DNA of 64,000 nt from Rhodanobacteraceae bacterium. Lineage in GTDB: Bacteria > Pseudomonadota > Gammaproteobacteria > Xanthomonadales > Xanthomonadaceae. Below are positions 26,771 through 36,022 of this stretch, piece after piece. Made by a program: the position numbers and the translations under genes. The notes under the pieces are model-generated. The model was not told the DNA's origin. It worked only from the letters and a program-made list of their open reading frames with translations, and did not search any database. The stretch spans positions 1 through 64,000 of the forward strand of contig JACKOX010000007.1 of NCBI GenBank assembly GCA_024233975.1, in the 5' to 3' direction. Numbering within the stretch: position 1 is the first letter of the stretch; every line of letters begins with the position of its first letter.

Positions 26771-26913
26771 AAGAGCGCAATGGTAAGCAGCAGCGCTTTT
26801 CATGTCAATTGCCGGGAGCCGCCGGAAACGCTTGCCATTCAGTCAGTTGCCGACCGGTTTGCCGCCCCGGGAAGCATCGGGCAGACTCGACCCATCACTG
26901 CCGGGGACGAACC

Positions 26914-27408
26914 GTGACGCCTCTCCTCTACCTGATTGTGTTTCTACTGCTGGTTCTGGGAACCCTGATGGTGGCGCGCTACTTCGCCAACCGCCGGCAG
27001 AACGTCCTCACCCGCATCCTTGATCTGGCCGATGAACTGGAGGCCCTGTACAAGGAAACCGGCAAGAAAATGGACGCCATGAAACTCGTGGTCCAGCGCG
27101 TCCCGTCAGACATTGCCGCCGTGGCCAATGCTTCGCTGCAAAGCCAGGAGCAGATCCAGCAGGGTCTGCGCAACGTGCTGGAGCACCGCTTGTGGCTGGC
27201 GCGGCATGCCACCACGGCCACGTTGGCCGAGCTGCGCAATGCCCAGTATGCGCTGGAGCGCTCACGCGGCGCCATCGCCGAACAGCTGCAGCGACTGGAG
27301 AATGCCGGCGCGGAGCTGACCGAAGCCACCGACGCCGCGGTCGCCCAGGCCCAACGCGAACCGGCCTCCCTGCGCCGTCCGACCGATGGCCGCGGGCGCC
27401 TGCACTGA
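26914..27408 (+). CDS. Single-pass membrane protein with coiled coil, unknown function
   Basis: 164 residues from a GTG at 26914 with GGGGACGA upstream. Residues 4-22 form one transmembrane helix (LLYLIVFLLLVLGTLMVARY); the rest is long helix or coiled coil (RILDLADELEALYKETGKKM, then RNAQYALERSRGAIAEQLQR), topologically like small envelope scaffolds. It is divergent from yceD and followed after 14 bp by maf, so probably co-transcribed with it. No family was recognised; the in-frame extension to 26809 has shadow composition. Confidence 0.6.
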   Translation: MTPLLYLIVFLLLVLGTLMVARYFANRRQNVLTRILDLADELEALYKETGKKMDAMKLVVQRVPSDIAAVANASLQSQEQIQQGLRNVLEHRLWLARHATTATLAELRNAQYALERSRGAIAEQLQRLENAGAELTEATDAAVAQAQREPASLRRPTDGRGRLH

Positions 27409-27422
27409 TCCGGCAACACTTC

Positions 27423-28004
27423 GTGACGCCTCTCCGGCTGGCCCTCGCCTCAACCTCGAAATACCGCACCGAGCTGCTGTCGCGGCTGCATCTGCCGTTC
27501 GACACGGTTTCGCCGGACGTCATCGAATCACGGCATAAAGGCGAAAGCGGCCCGGATATGTGCATGCGGCTGGCCGCACTCAAGGCTCGGGCAGTTGCCA
27601 CTCGGGCCCCGGGTTCGGTGGTGATTGGCTCCGACCAGTGCGCCGTGCGCGATGGCGAGGTGCTGGGAAAGCCGGGCACTGTCGAGATTGCCCGGGAGCA
27701 GCTGCAGGCAGCATCCGGGCATCATGTCGACTTCCACACCGCCGTCTGTGTGATCGATGCCAGCGGCGATGAGCAGGCATTTGCGGACATCACCCGCGTG
27801 CGCTTCCGCCGATTGGATGCGGAGACGATCCGCCGCTACGTCGACATCGAGCGTCCCCTGGACTGCGCCGGCAGCTTCAAGGTGGAAGGCCTGGGCATCA
27901 GCCTGTTCGAGTCGGTGGAAAGCCGCGACCCGACGGCACTGATCGGACTGCCCTTGATCCAGCTCGCCGCCTGCCTGCGCAGGCTCGGCTACGAGCTGCC
28001 CTGA
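27423..28004 (+). CDS. yceF: Maf/YceF-type nucleotide pyrophosphatase
   Basis: 193 residues from a GTG at 27423. Maf signatures: LASTSKYRTELLSRLHLPF (the usual SxxR), SPDVIESRHKGES, AVATRAPGSVVIGSDQCAV and YVDIERPLDCAGSFKVEG. The family hydrolyses non-canonical NTPs; the YceF branch prefers 7-methyl-GTP. Proximity to the yceD-rpmF block, as in E. coli, favours YceF. Opposite in direction to the next gene, 6 bp between stops. Confidence 0.9.
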   Translation: MTPLRLALASTSKYRTELLSRLHLPFDTVSPDVIESRHKGESGPDMCMRLAALKARAVATRAPGSVVIGSDQCAVRDGEVLGKPGTVEIAREQLQAASGHHVDFHTAVCVIDASGDEQAFADITRVRFRRLDAETIRRYVDIERPLDCAGSFKVEGLGISLFESVESRDPTALIGLPLIQLAACLRRLGYELP

Positions 28005-28010
28005 CAACGT

Positions 28011-29546
28011 CTAGCCTGGCGGCAGTTCGCACCCCTGCGAAGCCGGAACCTGCTCGAACAGCACGAGGCGCTGCGCACCGCCGTCCACCAGCAGCATCTG
28101 GCGAAGCCGAAGCCCGGAAGCCTGATCGCATAGCGCGGCGTAGAAGGCATCACGCTCCGCCCAGCCAGCGCCATCGTCGCGGAGCAGCAACAACCGGCTT
28201 CCGGTCGCCTGTCCATCGAACTTCGCTTCCAGGTCCCAGAGGCGAAGCTGCAGGGCGCGACCGTGCTTGTGATTGATCGGATGATCGAGCACGGTGAGAC
28301 GCGGCAGGTCGAGCGCGAACGCCAGCTCGGCCCCCAGCTTGAAATCGCCGACCACAAGCGCCGCCTCGCCACGCTGCAACGCCGGCCATTCTGGCTGCTT
28401 GCGCAGCATCGCTGCGGCCTCGCGCCAACCGGAAAAGCCGTTCGGGCTGAGACCGTGAGCGGCCAGCCAGCTCCTTCCGCTCGAAGTGGCGGTCAGTGCC
28501 AGCACCGAGAACACCGCCACCAGACCGATGCCGGCGAACGGCGCAGCCATTCGCCCAAGCCATCGCGATGAGACCGCATCCAGCCAGCCGGGCAACGCCG
28601 CGCAAAGCAGCACCCAGGCCGGTAGTGGCCAGTGGAAACTCACCCGCTCGCGATCCGCAAAGAAGCCCAGCACGAGCAACCCGAGCAGCAATGCCCCCGA
28701 ACACAGCGCGAGGAACCGTGCGGGTCGCTGCTCGTCCGCCGGCCGCCGCCACAGCCAGCGCAGCGTCGCCAGCAGCAGCATGAACAGGATCGGCGTCACC
28801 AGCAGAAGCTGGATCGGCAGTTGCCACCAGCCATCGGCATGGAACGCCCACGGGTGACGTTCCAGCAGTTGGAATCGCCAACCCGCCTCGCCATGCTGGA
28901 GATTGAAGATGGCCAGCGGCAGCCATGCCAATGCACCGGCCATCGCACCCACCCATGGCAGCGGACGGCGCAGGGCGTCGCGGCTTCGCGGATCCAGCAG
29001 GATCGCCAAGGCACCTGCCAACAGAACCAGCCCAAAACGGTAGTGCGCCAGCGCGCCCAACGCCAGTCCACCGGAAAAACACAGCGCTGCGTGACGACTG
29101 GACGGCAACTCACGAAGCCCAAGCCAGCCGTCCACGCAAAGCAGCGTGGCGAACATGAGCGGCACGTCAGGCAGGGCCAGCACCCCGAGGGTGGCAAACA
29201 GCGGCAGCAGCAGCGCCCAGCTGCCTGCGCGCCATGCCTGGGCAGGAGTACCCAAGCGCCGGGCGATGCGCACGACCAGCAGCGACGAACCCACGCCGAG
29301 CAACAGGAATGGCCAGCGCAGACCGAATTCCGAATTGCCAGCGACCGCAACGCCAAGTCGCGACAACCAGGCGGTCAGGCCCGGCAGATCGGAATAGGCC
29401 ATCGCCAGATGCTGCCCTTCCCACCAGTAGAACGCCTCGTCCACGAACAGCGGCAGGGTCGCGGCCAGAGCGATCTTTCCTGCCAGCAGCAGCGTCAGCA
29501 GCAGGACGTACCGGTTGCGGGAACGTTGGCTGTCGGAACGGTTCAA
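28011..29546 (-). CDS. GT39-family (ArnT/PMT-like) membrane glycosyltransferase
   Basis: 511 residues with about 11 hydrophobic segments. The first loop contains LPLFVDEAFYWWEGQHLAMAY, with the acidic D-E pair of the GT-C fold and the YW motif, followed by DLPGLTAWLSRLGVAVAGNS. This matches the PMT_2/GT39 family, which transfers sugars from polyprenyl-phosphate donors to lipid or protein in the periplasm. The substrate is unknown. Monocistronic; divergent from the MoxR gene across about 105 bp. Confidence 0.85.
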   Translation of the reverse strand: MNRSDSQRSRNRYVLLLTLLLAGKIALAATLPLFVDEAFYWWEGQHLAMAYSDLPGLTAWLSRLGVAVAGNSEFGLRWPFLLLGVGSSLLVVRIARRLGTPAQAWRAGSWALLLPLFATLGVLALPDVPLMFATLLCVDGWLGLRELPSSRHAALCFSGGLALGALAHYRFGLVLLAGALAILLDPRSRDALRRPLPWVGAMAGALAWLPLAIFNLQHGEAGWRFQLLERHPWAFHADGWWQLPIQLLLVTPILFMLLLATLRWLWRRPADEQRPARFLALCSGALLLGLLVLGFFADRERVSFHWPLPAWVLLCAALPGWLDAVSSRWLGRMAAPFAGIGLVAVFSVLALTATSSGRSWLAAHGLSPNGFSGWREAAAMLRKQPEWPALQRGEAALVVGDFKLGAELAFALDLPRLTVLDHPINHKHGRALQLRLWDLEAKFDGQATGSRLLLLRDDGAGWAERDAFYAALCDQASGLRLRQMLLVDGGAQRLVLFEQVPASQGCELPPG

Positions 29547-29651
29547 ACGGGCGATACCTTTGTTTACCTGGCTGGTTGCGGCGCCAACATGCCATATCCA
29601 CGGGTGCGGGCTACACTCGTCCCCTGACTAGAGCGAGCTACCCGACGGAGC

Positions 29652-30656
29652 ATGCACATGCCGGTTTCCGCCACCTCCACGCCTTCGGCGGTCGCGAATG
29701 GTGACACAGGCGCCGTACAGGGCGCGGCCCTGCACCGCGCCATCAAGCAGGTCAACACGCTGGTGCTGGGCAAACCGCGCGAGGTGCAACTGGCCTTTGC
29801 CTGCCTGCTGGCGGGTGGCCATCTGCTGATCGAGGATCTTCCTGGCCTCGGCAAGACCACCCTCGCCCACGCGCTGGCCGCGACACTGGGCCTGGATTTC
29901 CAGCGCATGCAGTTCACCGCCGACCTGCTGCCGTCGGACATCCTGGGTGTTTCCGTCTACGAACAGGATCGTGACGGCGAGCGCCACGGTGGCTTCCGTT
30001 TCCATCCGGGGCCGGTATTCACCCAGCTGCTGCTGGCCGACGAAATCAATCGCGCCCCGCCGCGCACGCAGAGCGCGCTGCTGGAAGCCATGGCCGAACA
30101 GCAGGTCACCATCGACGGTGTCTGCCACAGCCTGCCCAATCCCTTCTTCGTCATCGCAACACAGAATCCGGTGGACCTTGCCGGCACCTTCCCGCTCCCG
30201 GATTCGCAGCTGGATCGCTTCCTGCTGCGAATCCAGCTCGGCTATCCGGATGCCGATGCCGAACGCGAAATGCTGTCTGGCCGTGACCGTCGCGAGCTGA
30301 TCGGCGACACACTGCCGCTGCTGGGCAGCGACGAAGTCCGCGAACTGCGCCAGCGCGTGCAGCGCATCCATGCCAGTGCGGCATTGATCGACTACGTCCA
30401 GGCGTTGATCACCGCCAGCCGCGAACAGCCGGGCGTTCGCGTCGGCCTTTCGCCGCGTGCCGGTCTCGCCCTGCTCCGCGCCGCGCGTGCGGTGGCGCTG
30501 ATCGAAGGGCGCGAATTCGTGCAGCCCGAAGACGTGCAGTCGGTGTTCCTCGAAGTGGCTGCTCATCGTCTTGTTCCCGAAGCCGACAGCGGCAACATCG
30601 ACGACGCGCGCCGCCAGCAGGCCCGCGCGATCCTGGAGCGCGTCGCCATCCCGTGA
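29652..30656 (+). CDS. MoxR-family AAA+ ATPase
   Basis: 334 residues. Walker A in LIEDLPGLGKTTLAHALA, Walker B in LLLADEINRAPPRTQSALLEAM, sensor 1 in VIATQNPVDLAGTFPLP and the arginine-finger region in DSQLDRFLLRI; a C-terminal lid follows. MoxR proteins are chaperone-like ATPases that work with vWA or DUF58 partners, and the next gene is such a partner. ATG at 29652 has GGAG upstream (CGACGGAGC). Confidence 0.93.
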   Translation: MHMPVSATSTPSAVANGDTGAVQGAALHRAIKQVNTLVLGKPREVQLAFACLLAGGHLLIEDLPGLGKTTLAHALAATLGLDFQRMQFTADLLPSDILGVSVYEQDRDGERHGGFRFHPGPVFTQLLLADEINRAPPRTQSALLEAMAEQQVTIDGVCHSLPNPFFVIATQNPVDLAGTFPLPDSQLDRFLLRIQLGYPDADAEREMLSGRDRRELIGDTLPLLGSDEVRELRQRVQRIHASAALIDYVQALITASREQPGVRVGLSPRAGLALLRAARAVALIEGREFVQPEDVQSVFLEVAAHRLVPEADSGNIDDARRQQARAILERVAIP

Positions 30657-30669
30657 GCAGGGCTGAGCC

Positions 30670-31671
30670 GTGAATAACGAAGCCATCGACGGCGGGCGCT
30701 TCTTCGCACTGATGTCGTGGATCGAGCGTCGCCTGCCGGCGCTGACGCGCCTCAAACAGCCCGAAGCGCTGCCGCTCATCCTCAACCGAAAGCGCCTCTA
30801 TGTTCTGCCGACCGGCGCCGGCCTGTTCATTGGCGCGCTGCTGATTGGCATGCTGCTGGGCGCGCTCAACTACAACAACAATCCGGCGCTGCTGCTGAGC
30901 TTCCTCATCGCCTCCGCCGTGCACAGCAGCCTGCTGCAAGGCTATTTCAACCTGCTTGGCCTGCGCGTGCTGCAGCTTGACGCCGAACCTGCCCACGCCG
31001 GCGAGCGCATCAACCTGACCCTGCGGTTGGAGAATCCGGACGGTCGCGCACGCAACGGACTCTGTTTCCGCCTGGACGAGCGCGCCAGCAGCCTGTCGCT
31101 GGCGGGCAACACACGCGGCCACGTCGACCTCGGTGTCGTCACGCAGCGTCGCGGCTACCAGCGCTGCGGTCGGATTGCCGTGTTCACCCGCCACCCACTC
31201 GGATTGTTCCGGGTATGGAGCTGGATCAGCCCGGATCGGCAACTGCTGGTCTACCCGGCCATCGAACGCGATGGCCCGCCACTGCCGCTGCCCAGCACCG
31301 ATGGCAACCGGCGCTGGAGGCGTTCGCCGGGCGAACAGCTGCACAGCCTGCGCGACTATCGCGTTGGCGACCCGCTGCGGCTGATGGCGTGGAAGCGCAG
31401 CGCACAGATGGGTCGACCGCTGGTCCGCGAGTTCGAAGCACCCACTGGCGGTCAGATCGAACTCGACTGGCAAACTTTGGACGGCATCGACAACGAAACC
31501 CGCATCAGCCGCCTGACCCGCTGGCTGCTGGAAGCCGAGCGCCTCGGCCTGAAGACGCGCCTCGTGCTGCCCAGCCAGTCCTTCGGCCCGGATCGCGGTG
31601 ACCAGCACCGTCGCAACTGCCTTACCGCACTGGCGCTGCTGCCCGGCGCCGCATCCGGAGACGCCCCATGA
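30670..31671 (+). CDS. DUF58-domain protein
   Basis: 333 residues. Two adjacent transmembrane helices (about 42-58 and 62-84, GAGLFIGALLIGMLLGALNY and NNPALLLSFLIASAVHSSLL), then an extracytoplasmic beta-rich region, then the DUF58 core (about 225-300; RSPGEQLHSLRDYRVGDPLR, the family hallmark). It starts 13 bp past moxR and its stop overlaps the next start. DUF58 is a vWA-like partner of MoxR. Confidence 0.9.
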   Translation: MNNEAIDGGRFFALMSWIERRLPALTRLKQPEALPLILNRKRLYVLPTGAGLFIGALLIGMLLGALNYNNNPALLLSFLIASAVHSSLLQGYFNLLGLRVLQLDAEPAHAGERINLTLRLENPDGRARNGLCFRLDERASSLSLAGNTRGHVDLGVVTQRRGYQRCGRIAVFTRHPLGLFRVWSWISPDRQLLVYPAIERDGPPLPLPSTDGNRRWRRSPGEQLHSLRDYRVGDPLRLMAWKRSAQMGRPLVREFEAPTGGQIELDWQTLDGIDNETRISRLTRWLLEAERLGLKTRLVLPSQSFGPDRGDQHRRNCLTALALLPGAASGDAP

Positions 31672-33668
31672 AGAGCCCGGCGCTCGACCGCCGCCGCTTC
31701 CTCTGGTGCGCTATCGCCGTCCCGACCGGCACGCTGGCCATCCTGCCCACGCTGCCGCTGTGGCTCAGCCTGCTGCTGGTCCTGCTCTGGGCCATTGCGC
31801 TGCCTCTTGGGCTGAGACGGATCACGCTGCCGATGCCGGTGCGCGTCACGGTGACCCTGGCCATCAGCTTCGCCCTGCTGTCCAGCTATGGGTTCCGCTT
31901 TGGCCGCGACACCGGCGCCGCCCTGATCACGCTGCTGCTGGTGCTCAAGCTGTTCGAGCTGCGAAGCATCCGCGACGCGCGCAGTGCCATCGGCTTCAGC
32001 ATGTTTGCCGCGATGGCTGCATTCCTGCTGGATCAGGGTCCGTCCATGCTGCTGCTGTCCGGATTGGCCTGCATCCTTCTGCTTGCCGCGCTGGCGGAAA
32101 TCGCCGACCTGGAAGCGCAGCCAGCCACCAAGGCTCTCCCGCTGGAATCCCCGACATCAGGCTGGCCTGTGCGTCTGCGGCAAAGCCTGCGTTTGCTGCT
32201 GCTGGCGCTGCCATTGGCCGCAGTGGGATTCTTCCTGTTCCCGCGTCTGGCACAACCCTTGTGGGGCTTTCCCGGGCGTGCCAGCGAGCCGCGAATGGGA
32301 CTCAGCGATGAGATGACCCCGGGTGATATCGCCGAGCTGTTCCTGGACGACTCCCCGGCGATGCGCGTGAGGTTCCTCGACGCGGTGCCCAATCCGGAAC
32401 AGATGTACTGGCGCGGCCCGGTGATGACCCAGTTCGATGGCCGAACCTGGTCGCGTTCGCGCTTCCTTGAGCGCGCGCTGCCAGAGCAATTTGAGCCGCT
32501 CGGGCCGCCAATCCGGTACGAAATCACCCAGGAACCCACCGGTCGCAACTACGTCATGGCGCTGGACGTGCCGGTCAGCGATGCAGCCGAAGTCGGCATG
32601 ACCAATTCGCGCTTCCTGCTCTCGAAGCGCCCATTGGATGACGTGCAGCGCTTTGAATTGGCCTCCGTGCTCGACTACCGACTGGATGCCACGCCGCGCT
32701 ACCTGACCACCATGCAGCAACGCATGACCGAACTGCCTGAGGGCTTCAATCCTCGCACGCGCGAACTCATCCAGCGCTGGCGCGACGAGGGCACCGACGA
32801 TCGCGGCATGATCCAGCGCGCCTTGACGCTGTTCAACCGGGAGTTTGTCTACACATTGGAGCCTCCAATCCTTCACCGGCATAGCGTCGATGAGTTTCTG
32901 TTTGATACCAGGGCCGGCTACTGCGAACACTTTTCCTCTGCCTTCACGGTGATGATGCGCATGGCACATATCCCGGCGCGCGTGGTCACCGGCTACCAGG
33001 GCGCCTACTACAACGCCGTCGGCGATCACTGGGTGGTGCGCCTGTCGGACGCACACGCCTGGTCGGAAGTCTGGCTGCGCGGCGAAGGATGGGTGCGTGT
33101 CGATCCGACCTCAGTCGTAGCACCGGAACGCATTGAGCAAGGCAGCGATAGTCTGCGCGAAGCCAGTTCATGGCGAAGCGTGGTTCGCCCACTGCTGGAC
33201 ACGGCTGACTGGCTGCGTCGCAGCTGGAACGACCTGGTGCTGGGCTTTGATGCCGCACGCCAGCAGCGCCTGCTGCAGCCGCTGGGCATCGACCCGAAGA
33301 GCTGGCGACAGATCGGCATCCTGCTGGCCGTCGCTGCTGGCATCGCATTGCTGGTGACGATCTGGCTGCTGCGCCGTGCTGCACCGCCACCGCGCGATCC
33401 GCTGCTGCGCGCATGGGACCACTTCGTCACCCAGCTGCGCCGCGCCGGCACCCGCTGGCGAGCCAACGACGCGCCGCGCACCATCAGCGAACGCGCCGCC
33501 AGGCGACTGCCCCGCTCGGCCGAGCAGATCCGTGCGCTCAGCGAGCGTTTCATTGCCTGGCGCTACGCTGGACAGGAGCTCGATACCGAGGCCCGCCGCC
33601 GCCTGCAGCAGGACCTTCGCCGATTCCGCATCCCGAAGGATCATGTCCCGCGCAAGCGCGCCGCCTGA
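31668..33668 (+). CDS. TgpA-like membrane transglutaminase (DUF3488)
   Basis: 666 residues. About six N-terminal helices (residues 15-195) form the DUF3488 region, then a periplasmic transglutaminase-like domain with catalytic Cys in TRAGYCEHFSSAFTVMMR (about residue 423), His in SDAHAWSEVWLRG and Asp in GWVRVDPTSVV. One more transmembrane helix (about 546-564) precedes a cytoplasmic DUF4129-like tail (about 575-660). Third gene of the moxR-DUF58-tgpA unit. Pseudomonas TgpA is essential for viability; the substrate is unknown. Confidence 0.92.
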   Translation: MKSPALDRRRFLWCAIAVPTGTLAILPTLPLWLSLLLVLLWAIALPLGLRRITLPMPVRVTVTLAISFALLSSYGFRFGRDTGAALITLLLVLKLFELRSIRDARSAIGFSMFAAMAAFLLDQGPSMLLLSGLACILLLAALAEIADLEAQPATKALPLESPTSGWPVRLRQSLRLLLLALPLAAVGFFLFPRLAQPLWGFPGRASEPRMGLSDEMTPGDIAELFLDDSPAMRVRFLDAVPNPEQMYWRGPVMTQFDGRTWSRSRFLERALPEQFEPLGPPIRYEITQEPTGRNYVMALDVPVSDAAEVGMTNSRFLLSKRPLDDVQRFELASVLDYRLDATPRYLTTMQQRMTELPEGFNPRTRELIQRWRDEGTDDRGMIQRALTLFNREFVYTLEPPILHRHSVDEFLFDTRAGYCEHFSSAFTVMMRMAHIPARVVTGYQGAYYNAVGDHWVVRLSDAHAWSEVWLRGEGWVRVDPTSVVAPERIEQGSDSLREASSWRSVVRPLLDTADWLRRSWNDLVLGFDAARQQRLLQPLGIDPKSWRQIGILLAVAAGIALLVTIWLLRRAAPPPRDPLLRAWDHFVTQLRRAGTRWRANDAPRTISERAARRLPRSAEQIRALSERFIAWRYAGQELDTEARRRLQQDLRRFRIPKDHVPRKRAA

Positions 33669-33718
33669 TTGCCGCCCGAATGTCCATCCCCACCACCTGA
33701 CATCACCGGAGTCCCGCC

Positions 33719-34321
33719 ATGAACACGATGTCCCGCCCCAACCGCCGGCTGCCACGCACACCCGTCCTGCTCACGCTGGCGGCGATCACATTGCTGCTCG
33801 GCGCCTGCGCCAGCACGCCCAAGCCCCTTCGCGGTGACTTCGCCGCGCTGACGCCGCAACAGGCCAGCGAATCCGGCAGCACCGGTGAACTGGTGCGCTG
33901 GGGCGGCAGCATCCTTGACGTTGAAACCGACGGCCAGAGCAGCTGCTTCGTGATCCTCGGCCGCCCCATGTACGACAGCTCGCGTCCCCGGGAAGGCGAC
34001 GTCAGCGTCGGCCGCTTCCTCGCCTGCCGCAATGGTTTCTACGACCCGGCCATCTTCGCCAAGGATCGCCAGATCACCGTCATCGGCCACGTCGCCGACT
34101 TCGAAACGCGCCCGGTCGGCCAGTACGACTACCGCTACCCGCGCCTCGACACCGACGTCATCTACCTCTGGCCCGAACGCAACGACGATGATCGCGTCTA
34201 TTTCGTCGGCGGTATGGGCTGGTACCCGTCCCCGTTTGGCTTCTCCGGTTACCGCGTCATTCACTATTCACCGCGCCGCAGCGCCCCGGCTCCAAGCAAG
34301 CCGGCACCGGCTGGCAAGTAG
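33719..34321 (+). CDS. Slp-family outer membrane lipoprotein
   Basis: 200 residues with a lipoprotein signal (LLTLAAITLLLGAC, Cys at about 31) and an Slp domain: FAALTPQQASESGSTGELVR, VLRWGG-type strand WGGSILDVET, and LACRNGFYDPAIFAKDRQIT, GHVADFETRPVG. Slp/YeaY proteins are induced by starvation or envelope stress and sit in the outer membrane; the function is poorly known. It stands 50 bp after tgpA on the same strand. Confidence 0.88.
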   Translation: MNTMSRPNRRLPRTPVLLTLAAITLLLGACASTPKPLRGDFAALTPQQASESGSTGELVRWGGSILDVETDGQSSCFVILGRPMYDSSRPREGDVSVGRFLACRNGFYDPAIFAKDRQITVIGHVADFETRPVGQYDYRYPRLDTDVIYLWPERNDDDRVYFVGGMGWYPSPFGFSGYRVIHYSPRRSAPAPSKPAPAGK

Positions 34322-34354
34322 TCAAAGCTCCCCGCCATCATTCAAGGTGATCCC

Positions 34355-34720
34355 ATGAAGCGACTGTTTGCCGCATCCATCGCTGCCTGCCTCCCACTGC
34401 TGACGTCGGCACATACGTCACACGGGCCTTATGACGATCACATCCTGTGGAACGGAAGCGAGTTGGCTGACTGGTGCTACTGGCAGGCCGTTGATCAATA
34501 CAGCAAGAAAGGCTTTTACACCTACCAGTGGACGGCTTCGCACGGGAGCTACGGCGAACAGCTATATGCCAACGGCCAGTTACGCGTGCATGGTGATGAT
34601 GTCCCGGTCAGCTGCACCGCCGCACAGCAAAGCTGGACAAATGCCGCCAACATCAAAATCAACGATCCGGAACTCTCCAATCCCCATGCCAAAACTGATT
34701 TCGACCCAGCTGGCGGCTGA
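34355..34720 (+). CDS. Small secreted protein, unknown
   Basis: 121 residues with a Sec signal peptide (MKRLFAASIAACLPLLTSAH) cut near residue 20. The mature part is rich in aromatic residues and Ser/Thr, with two Cys (ADWCYWQAV at about 44 and PVSCTAAQQS at about 88) that could form a disulfide. GC content is lower than in flanking genes. A GGTGA ribosome binding site sits 5-6 nt upstream. No family was recognised. Confidence 0.6.
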   Translation: MKRLFAASIAACLPLLTSAHTSHGPYDDHILWNGSELADWCYWQAVDQYSKKGFYTYQWTASHGSYGEQLYANGQLRVHGDDVPVSCTAAQQSWTNAANIKINDPELSNPHAKTDFDPAGG

Positions 34721-34811
34721 CGTTTATACAAGCTGCATCGCAATCAGAATTGGCTTTTCCACTAGTCTCGGGCAGCTGACTCGCCGCGTCGAATAAGGTG
34801 GGATCGACATC

Positions 34812-35180
34812 TTGATTGGCCTCTACATCATTGCCGTGATCGCCACTTTCATCCTGACGACCCCGATTGCGCTTTGGATCAACTGGCGGATTGAACTCGC
34901 AAGGCTACCGACTGCAGAACTTGAACACGCAGTCTTCGACTGTCCCGAAGGCTACTTTCGAGTGATCGGCGCCAATCGCGAGACAGTCGTAGAGTTCCGG
35001 CAACTCGCTAGACAACGGAACCTAGAAGAGTTGATCAAGCAATGGCCACGGATCAGCAAGGACTTCCGTTCAGCAGAACGCCATGCTCGACCGACAGGTC
35101 GCCCGTTGTACCTGGACTACATCGACAGTCGATTGTCCATGATGCGGGAGCTACGACGCAGAAACCGAAAGCCGCGCTAG
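34812..35180 (+). CDS. Small membrane-anchored protein, unknown
   Basis: About 122 residues starting at a TTG at 34812 (MIGLYIIAVIATFILTTPIA), with GGTGGG 8-13 nt upstream. One N-terminal helix is followed by a charged, helical cytoplasmic part ending RRRNRKPR. The start codon is uncertain. AT-richer than its neighbours and without recognised relatives, so it may be horizontally acquired or fast evolving. Confidence 0.5.
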   Translation: MIGLYIIAVIATFILTTPIALWINWRIELARLPTAELEHAVFDCPEGYFRVIGANRETVVEFRQLARQRNLEELIKQWPRISKDFRSAERHARPTGRPLYLDYIDSRLSMMRELRRRNRKPR

Positions 35181-35226
35181 CTGTAGCGAGATGCAATCCG
35201 CGTTACATCCCGCAAAAAGCTGTTCA

Positions 35227-35571
35227 TCAACCAGGTGGCCAAGCCATCTGGCGGCCGCCGAGCAGGTGCAAGTGGATGTGGTAGACGCTCTGGCCGCCGT
35301 GCTGGTTGCAGTTCATGACCACGCGGTAGCCGTCCTCGGCGAAGCCTTCCTGTTTCGCATAGTCGGCGGCAGCGATCATCAGCTGGCCGGCGAGTTCGGC
35401 CTGCTCCGGCACCACGTCGTTGAGCGTGGCGATCGGCTCCTTGGGGATGAACAGCACGTGCACCGGCGCCTGCGGGTTGAGGTCGCGGAAGGCGAGCACC
35501 GTATCGTTCTCGAAGACGATGTCGGCGGGAATCTCGCGGCGGACGATCTTGCTGAAGATGGTGTCGGACAT
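35227..35571 (-). CDS. hinT: HIT-family purine nucleoside phosphoramidase
   Basis: 114 residues. The histidine triad is HIHLHLLGG near the end; the start is MSDTIFSKIVRREIPADIVF, typical of HinT. It hydrolyses AMP-linked phosphoramidates. It lies downstream of the GNAT gene on the same strand. Confidence 0.95.
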   Translation of the reverse strand: MSDTIFSKIVRREIPADIVFENDTVLAFRDLNPQAPVHVLFIPKEPIATLNDVVPEQAELAGQLMIAAADYAKQEGFAEDGYRVVMNCNQHGGQSVYHIHLHLLGGRQMAWPPG

Positions 35572-35602
35572 GGCGGCACTCCGGTTCGAGGATTGCCTCC
35601 GA

Positions 35603-36022
35603 CTATAGCCGCCGCATCATCCCCTGCGAAGCGGGCGCGCTCATCTCGAAACCGAACTCGGCGTAAAGCCGATGCGCCACGCCGTCGGCCAGCAGGCTGA
35701 CGAAGGCCCGTGGCGGTGCGTCGCGCTCCAGCCGCCGCATCAGCGCGGCCATGATCGCGCGACCGACGCCCTTGCGATGCAACGCTGGATCAACGGCGAT
35801 ATCGACGATCTGGAAGAACAGGCCGCCGTCGCCGATCACCCGCCCCATGCCGACCAGCCGGTCGCCGTCGCGCACGCAGACCGCGAACCAGCTGTTGGGC
35901 AGGCCGATGGCGGCGCCCTCCTCCGAGAAGGCACTGAGGCCAGCCAGCTTCCGGAGTGCCAGGTACTCGTCCGAGGCCGGAATCGCCTCATGCAGGACCA
36001 GTCCTTCCGGTAACGCGCTCAT
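35603..36022 (-). CDS. GNAT-family N-acetyltransferase
   Basis: 139 residues, single GNAT fold: [20 protein letters not shown] for strands 3-4, [20 protein letters not shown] with the acetyl-CoA pyrophosphate loop (Q/RxxGxG/A), and [10 protein letters not shown] near the end. The substrate is unknown; the layout resembles the YhbS-like and small aminoglycoside-type GNATs. Its start overlaps the recR stop by 4 nt. Confidence 0.88.
   Translation of the reverse strand: MSALPEGLVLHEAIPASDEYLALRKLAGLSAFSEEGAAIGLPNSWFAVCVRDGDRLVGMGRVIGDGGLFFQIVDIAVDPALHRKGVGRAIMAALMRRLERDAPPRAFVSLLADGVAHRLYAEFGFEMSAPASQGMMRRL

Noticed and set aside
29628..31608. Minus-strand frames of 385 and 399 residues opposite the MoxR and DUF58 genes
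   Set aside because: They oppose genes with clear Walker and DUF58 motifs and carry no domain of their own.
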